Origin: Parcubacteria group bacterium
GTDB taxonomy: Bacteria > Patescibacteriota > Minisyncoccia > Moranbacterales > JAKLHP01
Reading direction: 5' to 3'
DNA length: 41,769 nt
Assembly: GCA_041657845.1 (NCBI GenBank)
Contig: JBBABD010000007.1
Coordinates: 1 to 41,769, forward strand
The notes beneath the pieces were generated by a model. That model was not told the origin of the DNA, ran no database searches, and saw only the letters and a list, made by a program, of their open reading frames with translations. Positions 24,292 to 29,946 of the stretch are shown here, piece after piece (position 1 is the stretch's first letter; each line of letters starts with the position of its first letter). A program made the position numbers and the translations under genes.

Positions 24292-24708
24292 TTAAATAAA
24301 TTTAAAATGGTTATTAATATGCTTATAATTTTTCTTGAGAGAAAAATACAAATTTAAAAACATCAGTATGCCAAATATTGGAACAAGGATTGCTACTATG
24401 TTTACAATCGGCAAGGTTTCTCCGAGCGAATACAAATATTCTTTCCAGCTTCCGGCCACAACCATAAAATCGGAAAATGCCAAAGAGAGTATGCTCCAAA
24501 ATTCAGATTTCAAAAATGCACTGCCAAAATGAATCAAGGCATAAACAGCCGCTGAAAGAGAACCGGCCATTCCTGAATATGAAAGAATCAATTTTCTTTT
24601 GATTTGTCGGCTTTTTTCAAGGCCTATCTTTTGCAAAATTAAACCGTTAAGACCTGCTTTGGGCTCAATTTGCTTCATTTCCTTGAATATTCGGCTTAGT
24701 TTGCTCAT
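24292..24708 (-). CDS. Small membrane protein next to the ECF sigma factor (possible anti-sigma factor)
   Basis: The 138-residue protein has a cytoplasmic N-terminus of about 40 residues (MSKLSRIFKEMKQIEPKAGLNGLILQKI...), a hydrophobic region around 42-65 (LSYSGMAGSLSAAVYALIHFG) and a second helix at 100-122 (IVNIVAILVPIFGILMFLNLYF). No zinc-binding HxxxCxxC anti-sigma motif is visible. A membrane protein encoded directly after an ECF sigma gene is often its anti-sigma factor, so that role is inferred from position only. It lies six bases before the DUF5666-like gene. Confidence 0.6.
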   Translation of the reverse strand: MSKLSRIFKEMKQIEPKAGLNGLILQKIGLEKSRQIKRKLILSYSGMAGSLSAAVYALIHFGSAFLKSEFWSILSLAFSDFMVVAGSWKEYLYSLGETLPIVNIVAILVPIFGILMFLNLYFSLKKNYKHINNHFKFI

Positions 24709-24766
24709 ATGTTTCTATACGAATTAATAATTAGAAAGGGCGCATCTATGATTTATTGGAATTCCA

Positions 24767-25318
24767 TTATTGCATGATTTCTTTTAGTTTTCCCAATGCC
24801 CTACTGTGTCCGCTTTTGACGGTGTTATAGGGAACTTTTAAAATTTCTGATATTTCCTGAAGAGAAAAGTCCTCTTTGTAGCGAAGCGTCAAAATTATCC
24901 GATACTTTTCCGGAATCTCTTTCAGTTTTTCTTCCATTTCTCTGGCAATGTCCTTTCGTTCCAGAATCTCATCGGGAAGAATGCTTCCATCGGACACGTT
25001 TTCCAATTTGTTATTTCCTTCTTCATCGACGAAATTAGAAAAGGGAATCGTTTTCTTTTTTTTAAAATAATCGTAGGTCGTGTTTTTGGCAATGGTAAAT
25101 ATCCACGTCTTGAAACTTCTTTCTCTGTCAAACTTCTTAATATGCTTCCAGGCTTTGACAAAAGTTTCCTGGGTTAGATCTTCGGCCGCCTGAAAATCTC
25201 CCGATAATTGGCAGACAAAATTAAAAACCGGCTTCAAATATTTATTGAGCAGTTTTTCGAAAGAATACTCATTTCCTTCCGTAAACTCTTCAATTAATTT
25301 TCTATCATCTTCCGGCAT
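24767..25318 (-). CDS. ECF-type RNA polymerase sigma factor
   Basis: The 183-residue protein has the two ECF domains. Region 2 (YLKPVFNFVCQLSGDFQAAEDLTQETFVKAW and FKTWIFTIAKNTTYDYFKKKK) recognises the -10 element. Region 4 (LTLRYKEDFSLQEISEILKVPYNTVKSGHSRALGKL) is a helix-turn-helix for the -35 element. It is the first gene of an operon with a membrane protein, a DUF5666-like protein and a MacAB-like exporter, so it probably controls this envelope-response unit, perhaps including its own promoter. Structured repeat copy B lies directly in front of it. Confidence 0.92.
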   Translation of the reverse strand: MPEDDRKLIEEFTEGNEYSFEKLLNKYLKPVFNFVCQLSGDFQAAEDLTQETFVKAWKHIKKFDRERSFKTWIFTIAKNTTYDYFKKKKTIPFSNFVDEEGNNKLENVSDGSILPDEILERKDIAREMEEKLKEIPEKYRIILTLRYKEDFSLQEISEILKVPYNTVKSGHSRALGKLKEIMQ

Positions 25319-25335
25319 ATGATAACAAGATTAAG

Positions 25336-25436
25336 CTTGCATATTAGGCTATGGCAATTTGCTTTTCGGAAGCGCGATTATAAAATAGTCCGCCATCGCG
25401 CTGCAGCAAGCAAATTGGCAGAGTCTAATATGCAAG
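25336..25436. repeat. Structured multi-stem repeat, copy B (upstream of the ECF sigma gene)
   Basis: CTTGCATATTA (25336-25346) pairs with TAATATGCAAG (25426-25436). CAATTTGCTT (25355-25364) pairs with AAGCAAATTG (25408-25417). AGCGCGAT (25371-25378) pairs with ATCGCGCT (25395-25402) around a loop with AAAATAGTCCG. All three stems are perfect. The inner 67 bases match copy A (14751-14817) with no gaps, while the outer stem has a different sequence. It ends 18 bases before the sigma-factor ATG and so lies in its promoter or leader. Confidence 0.85.
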
Positions 25437-25454
25437 TTATTAAAATCAAAAGAC

Positions 25455-25483
25455 ATTGATTAATAACGCCATACATTATATAA
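25455..25483 (+). promoter_or_regulatory. Promoter of the MFS transporter gene
   Basis: TTGATT (25455-25460, four of six) and a perfect TATAAT (25478-25483) are separated by exactly 17 bases. The transcript would have a leader of about 125 bases. In that leader TTGAATAG (25574-25581) and CTATTCAA (25591-25598) form an 8-bp inverted repeat 20 bases before the start codon, a possible operator or translation-control hairpin. Confidence 0.7.
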
Positions 25484-25616
25484 TAACATTTGTTTTGGTT
25501 TTAAGATATTTTTACTTGCCCTGTTAAATAATAACTTATTTATTTAATCGGTGATTTTCATTAAAAATATTCATTGAATAGCTGTAAAAACTATTCAACC
25601 GGAATATTTAAATAGG

Positions 25617-26963
25617 GTGGATAAATTTTCCAAAGAAGAAGAATACATTATCAGCGAAAGCGCTGAAGTTGAAGCCGGCAGAGCGCCGGCCTGGACCAGA
25701 AAAATGTTCTCGGTCTTTCCGGCATTCAAAAGCAGAAATTACCAGCTCTATTTCGGCGGACAAGTTGTTTCTTTGATCGGCACCTGGCTCCAGATTGTCG
25801 CTGAAGGATGGCTGGTGCTCCAGCTTACCAATTCTGCTTTTTATGTCGGTCTCGTTGCCGCCGTTTCCACTATTCCTACGCTTATTTTTTCCCTTATCGG
25901 AGGAGTAATTGCCGATCGTTTTCCCAAAAGAAAACTGCTGATCCTTACTCAAATAGCTTCTATGGTTTTGGCTTTTGTTTTGGGAGGACTGTCCGTTTCC
26001 GGAGTTATCACAATCTGGCAAATACTTATTATCGCCTTTCTTTTGGGATGTGTCAACGCCATTGACGCTCCAGCCAGGCAAGCTTTTTCCGTTGATCTGG
26101 TTGAAAAAGAAGATTTGCCTTCAGCTATCGCCTTGAATTCGGCGATGTTTAATAGCGCCCGGGTTATTGGACCGGGAATTGCCGGATTTTTGATTGCCAC
26201 CATCGGAACCGGAGGCGCTTTTCTTGCCAACGGAGCCAGCTACATTGCTGTAATCATTGCACTCCTCATCATCAAAACTGCTCCTCTTCCCAAAACCGAT
26301 CATCCTCATCCGATTAAAGCCATCAAAGAAGGACTCTCCTATTCCTGGAACCATCCTCTCATCCGCAGTATGATTCTGTTTACCGGAGTTATTGCTGTTT
26401 TTGGCTGGGCTTACGGCACTATGCTTCCGGTAATCGCTAAAAATACCTTTCATATGGAAGCAACCGGGCTTGGTTATCTTTATTCCGCTTCCGGAATCGG
26501 CGCGGTTATTGGAACAATCCTGATTTCAGCCTTTTCCAAAAAAATAAAAAGCCGCACTTTTATTTTCGGAGGAATTACTTTTTTCGCTTTAAATATTATT
26601 TTCTTTACTTTAACCAGCTATTTCCCGTTAGCGCTCATCTTTATGTTCCTTTCGGGAATTGGAATGCTTTCGGCTTTTTCGACTATTAACAGTTCTCTCC
26701 AAGGAATCATTGAAGATAAATACCGAGGAAGGGTTATGAGCATCTATTCTTTGGTGTTTATGGGATTTATGCCGATTGGAAGCATTGAAATTGGATTTGT
26801 TTCCGAGCGGTTTGGAACCAATATCGGAATTCAATCCGGAGCGCTCATTGTTCTGGCCGCCGCCGCCATCCTTTTTTCTTTCCGCAAAAAAATACGGCTG
26901 TCTTTCAAAAATTACAACTTGCAATCGGGCAACAAAAAAACCGGGTTTCAAAGCCCGATCTAA
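25617..26963 (+). CDS. MFS transporter (MFS_3 / enterobactin-exporter-like)
   Basis: The protein has about 12 hydrophobic segments. It opens its membrane part with FPAFKSRNYQLYFGGQVVSLIGTW and has the MFS loop GGVIADRFPKRKLL between helices 2 and 3. DAPARQAFSVDLVEKEDLPSAIALNS is the conserved stretch of the MFS_3 family of drug and siderophore exporters. The start is uncertain. A GTG at 25617 gives 448 residues; an ATG at 25704 gives 419 residues beginning MFSVFPAFKSRN. The substrate is unknown. The gene converges with the reverse transcriptase gene; the 156 bases between them hold nothing recognisable. Confidence 0.88.
   Translation: MDKFSKEEEYIISESAEVEAGRAPAWTRKMFSVFPAFKSRNYQLYFGGQVVSLIGTWLQIVAEGWLVLQLTNSAFYVGLVAAVSTIPTLIFSLIGGVIADRFPKRKLLILTQIASMVLAFVLGGLSVSGVITIWQILIIAFLLGCVNAIDAPARQAFSVDLVEKEDLPSAIALNSAMFNSARVIGPGIAGFLIATIGTGGAFLANGASYIAVIIALLIIKTAPLPKTDHPHPIKAIKEGLSYSWNHPLIRSMILFTGVIAVFGWAYGTMLPVIAKNTFHMEATGLGYLYSASGIGAVIGTILISAFSKKIKSRTFIFGGITFFALNIIFFTLTSYFPLALIFMFLSGIGMLSAFSTINSSLQGIIEDKYRGRVMSIYSLVFMGFMPIGSIEIGFVSERFGTNIGIQSGALIVLAAAAILFSFRKKIRLSFKNYNLQSGNKKTGFQSPI
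26933..26958 (-). terminator. Terminator of the leftward RT transcript, inside the 3' end of the MFS gene
   Basis: On the minus strand CGGGCT pairs with AACCCG (one G-U pair) and is followed by G and seven T. It lies about 160 bases past the RT stop codon. It overlaps the last codons of the convergent MFS gene. On the plus strand it lacks a T run. Confidence 0.5.
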
Positions 26964-27119
26964 AAAATTTCTATAAAAAAGACCGCCTCGTTTCCAAAAT
27001 TTTCTCTTCTTATCTGCTCTTTCTAGTATCCATCGTTTCCGCCCGTTATTCTTCCCCCTTAGAGGAATAACTGACAGTTTCACTAATTTAATCTTTTCAA
27101 ATTTCAATAGGTGGTCTCA

Positions 27120-28196
27120 CTATATAGTACAACTAAATCCCGCTTTTATTCTCTTTTCAATCATATACCCCCTGCAATGCCCCAAAATTCCCAAATACGA
27201 CTGCAAGCTTAGATTGAAAGATTCTTTGGAAATTAAATCTTCATCCCGTAACTCTCGTTTTTCGGATAGTTTTTTTATCATTCTTCTTTTTGTCTTTGTC
27301 CGCAGAATTCGGTGATCGGAAAAGTTAACCATTCCCAGAAAATCAACACCGGAAGAAAGAGTTTTGATTGAAACTTTATCCGGATGAAGTTCAAGTTTCA
27401 ATTCATTATCCAAAAAATCTCTAATATCAGGAATTTGTTTTTCGAGCCATTTCTTGTCTTTTGAGAAAATCACAAAATCATCCGCGTAACGGATATAATA
27501 TTCGGCTTTCAGTTTGTGCTTCGCGAATTGATCAAATTTATTCATATAGATATTTACGAATAATTGGGAAGTGAGATTGCCGAGCGGAAGCCCTGCATCT
27601 TCTAATCCCCCTCTCCTTTTAGGAGAGGGTCGGGGTGAGGTAACTTTAAATGGCGGAAAACTTAGAATAACATTTTCCAAAAGCCCAATGATATTTTTAT
27701 CCGGAATATATTCTTTCAGTATTTTTAATAATATTTTGTGGTCAATGTTAGCAAAGAATTTTTGGATATCGCATTTTAAAATCCAACAAGTCTTGGCATT
27801 ATTCTGGCTCACTTTGCGGGAAAATTCCAAAAATCTATTAACCGCTTTATGTGTTCCTTTCCCATTTCGGCAAGAATATGAATCAGCGATAAAGGTTTTA
27901 TCGAAAAATGAATAAAGTATGCGATAAATCGCATGATGCAAAAGTCTATCCTTGACGCTAGCTTTGTGAATATCTCTCGGCTTGGGATCGTTGATTTTAA
28001 AGGCTTGATAACCGCCGTGGTTATATGTATGATTAAAAAGTTCTTCGTGAAGTGAAAAAATATTATTCATTAAATGGAAAGAAAATTCCTGGACATCTTT
28101 CTTGCTCTTTTTGCCTTTTTCAAATTCTTTCCAAGCTTGCAACAGGTTTTCGATAGAAATAATGGAATTATAATCACCATTAAATTGTGTTTTCAT
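27120..28196 (-). CDS. DGR reverse transcriptase
   Basis: The 358-residue reverse transcriptase has the first catalytic Asp in ILKCDIQKFFANID (about 139-152), the GLPLGNLTSQLFVNIYM block (202-218) and the YIRYADDFVIFSK active site (YADD at 237-240). HPDKVSIKTLSSGVDFLG follows. There are no group II intron maturase or endonuclease domains. It copies the TR RNA with errors at adenines, normally in complex with Avd. Residues of about 185-196 (VTSPRPSPKRRG) are an extra piece encoded by a palindromic repeat, between FPPFK and the GLPLGN block. No Shine-Dalgarno site is seen, and only 32 bases separate its ATG from the avd ATG on the other strand. Confidence 0.95.
   Translation of the reverse strand: MKTQFNGDYNSIISIENLLQAWKEFEKGKKSKKDVQEFSFHLMNNIFSLHEELFNHTYNHGGYQAFKINDPKPRDIHKASVKDRLLHHAIYRILYSFFDKTFIADSYSCRNGKGTHKAVNRFLEFSRKVSQNNAKTCWILKCDIQKFFANIDHKILLKILKEYIPDKNIIGLLENVILSFPPFKVTSPRPSPKRRGGLEDAGLPLGNLTSQLFVNIYMNKFDQFAKHKLKAEYYIRYADDFVIFSKDKKWLEKQIPDIRDFLDNELKLELHPDKVSIKTLSSGVDFLGMVNFSDHRILRTKTKRRMIKKLSEKRELRDEDLISKESFNLSLQSYLGILGHCRGYMIEKRIKAGFSCTI
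27607..27641. repeat. Palindromic repeat inserted in-frame in the RT gene
   Basis: CCCTCTCCT (27609-27617) and AGGAGAGGG (27621-27629) form a perfect 9-bp hairpin with a TTT loop, followed by tcggggtgagg. The sequence encodes TSPRPSPKRRG on the RT strand, a Pro/Arg/Ser-rich stretch foreign to RT domains. It does not disturb the frame. Confidence 0.7.
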
Positions 28197-28228
28197 TTTG
28201 AACTTTTAATTTTTAACTTTAAACTTCT

Positions 28229-28604
28229 ATGACCCCCCCCCAACGGATTACCATCGGTAATATCTAAAGAAAAAACGGCGTATCAATTTTGGCTGGTTTT
28301 GTATCGCAATTTCCCCAAAACGGAACGCTACGGGCTTGGGCGTAAAATTGATTTATTGTTTATCGAAATTCTGGAGTTAGCTTTTACCGCTTCTTATCTT
28401 CCACCGGAACAAAAAATAATCCTGCTGGGAAAAGTTATTTCAAAAATGGATTCCTTGAAGTTCTTTATTCAGCTGGCCTGGGAAAATAAACTGATTCCCA
28501 ATAATAAATTTCTAGAACTTTCGAAAAATCTTGAGGAAATTGGAAGAATGCTCGGCGGTTGGAAAAAAGGACTTTTACAAAAACTCTCACCCGCTAATGG
28601 ATGA
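28229..28604 (+). CDS. avd: Avd-like four-helix-bundle protein of the DGR, start codon out of frame (C9 tract)
   Basis: The main frame reads VLYRNFPKTERYGLGRKID, LLFIEILELAFTASYLPP, SKMDSLKFFIQLAWENK and EEIGRMLGGWKKGLLQK, the pattern of DGR accessory (Avd) four-helix-bundle proteins. Without correction it can only start at TTG 28299, giving 101 residues and cutting into helix 1. The upstream residues in this frame (NGLPSVISKEKTAYQFW) still look like Avd. The only fitting ATG (28229-28231) is one base out of frame because of nine C at 28233-28241; with eight C it would read MTPPNGLPSV and run on to the TGA at 28604. The gene may be phase-variable, damaged, or misread in the homopolymer. Avd helps the RT bind TR RNA. 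It runs opposite to RT and TR. A perfect TATAAT at 28169-28174 might serve it. Confidence 0.8.
28233..28241 (+). repeat. Nine-C homopolymer at the start of avd
   Basis: Nine C in a row follow ATGA. In this otherwise AT-rich region such a run is unusual. It shifts the ATG at 28229 out of the avd frame, with a stop (TAA) reached ten codons later. One C fewer restores the full-length frame. Confidence 0.85.
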
Positions 28605-28620
28605 GAGAAAAAGCAAGTTT

Positions 28621-28734
28621 CGGAACTACGACTCGATGGCGATTCTCGGCATTCCAGACATTGTCGTTCTCGAACCTGTTGACGTTCACCTTGAGCTTAC
28701 CGTCGGAGTTGAAGTTCACGTTGGCAACGAAGAA
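28621..28734 (-). repeat. DGR template repeat (TR)
   Basis: The TR lies 16 bases past the avd stop codon. Read on the minus strand it would encode FFVANVNFNSDG, then KLKVNVNRFEND and NVWNAENRHRVVVP. Nine Asn codons (AAC/AAT) are present, the codons that DGRs favour because both adenines can be mutated. The end nearest avd, GTCGTAGTTCCG, is identical to VR, and the bases just beyond show only non-adenine or scattered differences; this is the likely initiation region (IMH*). Upstream on the same strand lies a 7-bp inverted repeat (TTATCCG at 28875-28881 and CGGATAA at 28892-28898) that might belong to the TR RNA structure. The 230 bases between TR and the target terminator hold no gene. Confidence 0.95.
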
Positions 28735-28957
28735 ATATGCAATAAGCCATCCATTCCACCATCCTTTGAATACTCTCGGGATTGAATCTTATTTGGAACC
28801 TAGAAGTTCACCAGCTTACCACACCAACTGGCTGTTTTTTTATTTGAAAAAATATATCCACTCTCTTGCAAGACTTATCCGGCAAAATTCTCGGATAAAA
28901 ATTTTCAACAACTTTGACTTGAAGCCGTAGCCGCAAATTTTCCAGAGTTGCATTATT

Positions 28958-28985
28958 ATTATATAAAAAAATCCCCTGGATTCAA
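28958..28985 (-). promoter_or_regulatory. Candidate promoter of the TR-RT transcript
   Basis: On the minus strand TTGAAT (28980-28985, four of six) and a perfect TATAAT (28958-28963) are separated by 16 bases. The -35 box lies inside the terminator hairpin of the target gene. An RNA from here would have about 215 bases before TR. It would then run antisense through avd into the RT gene, which has no room for a promoter of its own. Confidence 0.45.
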
Positions 28986-29006
28986 AGTGTTAAAGAATCC
29001 AAGGGA
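28964..29006 (-). terminator. Terminator of the DGR target gene, 3' of VR
   Basis: TCCCCTGGATTC (28972-28983) and GAATCCAAGGGA (28995-29006) form a 12-bp stem with one mismatch and an 11-base loop. On the minus strand it is followed by seven T. It begins 32 bases past the target stop codon. In the model Bordetella phage DGR a hairpin just 3' of VR helps target recognition, so this one could have a second role. Confidence 0.75.
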
Positions 29007-29037
29007 CTAAGGTTCAGAAGGGCAAAGCTCTGGAGTG

Positions 29038-29703
29038 TTAAGCCAGTTGCGGAACTACGACCCGACGGCGACTCCCGGCATACCAGACATCGTCGCTCCC
29101 GAACCTGCCGACGTCCACCTCGAGCACACCGCCGGAGCCGAAGAACACGCAGGCAACGAAGAACTGATTATTCGACTTAAATAGGAAAAAAGTGGGGTAT
29201 CCATCCTTTCGCAGCCAGCCGCGATACTTTCTCACAAAGTTCTTTATCTGATGTTGGGTAAGACAGAGCCTGCCCACATCATAATTTAAACTTCCGAACA
29301 TTTGCGCAAAAGTCGCGTCCTTCGCCATCTCATAAACTTCCACTGGGGTTTCGTCTGTCGCCGGTCCTTTTTCATCGGCTCTATATTTTTTGAAATCAGA
29401 GTCGATATAGGCGAAAACATCTTCCGCTTCCGCCAGGGTTTCCGCTCCATCAACCGCGTCGAGGATGAGAGATTCACCGCCGGAGATAAGTTTGAGAATG
29501 ACTTCCCTTGCTTTCTCCGTCTTTTCAACGATAATGCGCGCAATGGCCTCGAGCTTGCTACTTCCCTCGGGAGTTGCAAGGTGATAAATATTTTCCATTG
29601 ATCCGCCAAGCTTTTTCACAAGCTCGACTAGATTAGAAATAAATCCCATAAAAACTCCCATTGCCGATACTATTGCTTCCACTTCCTTTTTCGATCTAGG
29701 CAT
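29038..29703 (-). CDS. DGR target (variable) protein
   Basis: The start chosen is the ATG at 29701-29703, five bases after a strong GGAGG ribosome binding site, giving 221 residues. A longer frame from 29748 would add 15 residues encoded by the leader hairpin region and is rejected. The N-terminal half is helical with no signal peptide (EVEAIVSAMGVFMGFISNLV, LEAIARIIVEKTEKAREVIL), followed by an acidic linker. The C-terminal domain starts at about LCLTQHQIKNFVRKY and WLRKDGYPTFFLFKSNNQ. Residues 181-218 are encoded by VR and end in VWYAGSRRRVVVP. Known DGR targets present variable residues on a C-type-lectin-like fold; I infer this fold here from the Trp and RVV-P ending only. With no export signal it may act inside the cell. 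The ligand is unknown. Its base composition is richer in G+C than its neighbours. Confidence 0.88.
   Translation of the reverse strand: MPRSKKEVEAIVSAMGVFMGFISNLVELVKKLGGSMENIYHLATPEGSSKLEAIARIIVEKTEKAREVILKLISGGESLILDAVDGAETLAEAEDVFAYIDSDFKKYRADEKGPATDETPVEVYEMAKDATFAQMFGSLNYDVGRLCLTQHQIKNFVRKYRGWLRKDGYPTFFLFKSNNQFFVACVFFGSGGVLEVDVGRFGSDDVWYAGSRRRVVVPQLA
29050..29163 (-). repeat. DGR variable repeat (VR)
   Basis: The 114-base VR aligns with TR without gaps. Fifteen residues differ from the TR-encoded version: nine Asn became Cys, Phe, Gly, Asp, Gly, Ser, Asp, Tyr and Ser; two Lys became Val and Glu; one Asp and two Glu became Gly; one His became Arg. One further change is silent (CGA to CGG). 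No stop codon has been made. VR ends nine bases before the target stop codon. Confidence 0.95.
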
Positions 29704-29707
29704 AATG

Positions 29708-29713
29708 CCCTCC
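29708..29713 (-). promoter_or_regulatory. Strong Shine-Dalgarno site of the DGR target
   Basis: The minus strand reads AAGGAGGGCATT before the ATG at 29701-29703. This near-consensus site decides the start codon and is the strongest in the window, where most genes have none. Confidence 0.8.
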
Positions 29714-29732
29714 TTTTTTTGACCGCCCCTCG

Positions 29733-29841
29733 CTTTGAATTCAATCAAAGTCCCAGGCTAGTCAGAATTTTGTTTCATCGCAGCTTTCAGAAAATTTACA
29801 AAAACTCCCTAAAAGCTGCGATGATTTTTATGAATTCAAAG
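29733..29841 (-). promoter_or_regulatory. Nested inverted repeats in the leader of the DGR target
   Basis: CTTTGAATTCA (29733-29743) pairs perfectly with TGAATTCAAAG (29831-29841). Inside it TCATCGCAGCTTT (29775-29787) pairs perfectly with AAAGCTGCGATGA (29812-29824). Both lie between the promoter and the ribosome binding site, so the mRNA leader should fold into a long two-tier hairpin. It may regulate translation or protect the mRNA; the same DNA could form a cruciform. Confidence 0.75.
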
Positions 29842-29869
29842 AACTGGATGATTTTTTGTTAATTTTTTC

Positions 29870-29924
29870 ATCAACCTAACAGTATACGCTCAAAATGGCG
29901 TTTTGTCAAACGCGATAGGTTGAT
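29870..29924 (-). promoter_or_regulatory. Promoter of the DGR target with embedded inverted repeats
   Basis: On the minus strand a perfect TTGACA (29904-29909) is followed after 17 bases by TATACT (29881-29886, five of six), the best promoter in the window. The -35 box overlaps the loop of GCGTTT...AAACGC (29898-29903 and 29908-29913). The whole promoter is framed by ATCAACCTA (29870-29878) and TAGGTTGAT (29916-29924). Such symmetry suggests repressor sites. Confidence 0.8.
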
Positions 29925-29946
29925 TTTGCTTTAAATAAAGGTTTTT

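Larger units (their letters stand above)
27120..29909 (-). mobile_element. Diversity-generating retroelement (DGR) cassette: RT, Avd, template repeat, variable repeat, target
   Basis: All parts of a DGR are present: a reverse transcriptase (27120-28196), an Avd-like gene (28229-28604, opposite strand), a template repeat (28621-28734), a variable repeat (29050-29163) and the target gene that carries it (29038-29703) with its promoter (29881-29909). TR and VR differ at 21 of 114 positions. Read on the RT strand, every difference is an A in TR that became G (16) or T (5) in VR. Of 30 adenines 21 are changed, while none of 84 other bases is. This adenine-only pattern is the mark of DGR mutagenic retrohoming. 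Confidence 0.96.

Noticed and set aside
27120..28196. Group II intron or retron origin for the reverse transcriptase
   Set aside because: No maturase or endonuclease domain and no intron or msr/msd structure were seen. TR, VR and an Avd-like gene lie next to it.
28734..28800. Reading the minus-strand frame upstream of TR as a remnant of a second target gene
   Set aside because: The frame that gives FFVANVNF continues upstream only as far as a TAA stop about 55 bases away and does not resemble the target protein.
28531..28930. Open frames on the plus strand across and beyond the template repeat
   Set aside because: They overlap the TR and run out of phase with avd. Their codons have no protein-like pattern, and the adenine-biased substitution record marks this stretch as a template RNA on the other strand.
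29704..29748. Longer N-terminus of the DGR target from 29748
   Set aside because: The added residues are encoded by a leader inverted repeat, and a near-consensus Shine-Dalgarno site lies just before the internal ATG at 29703.
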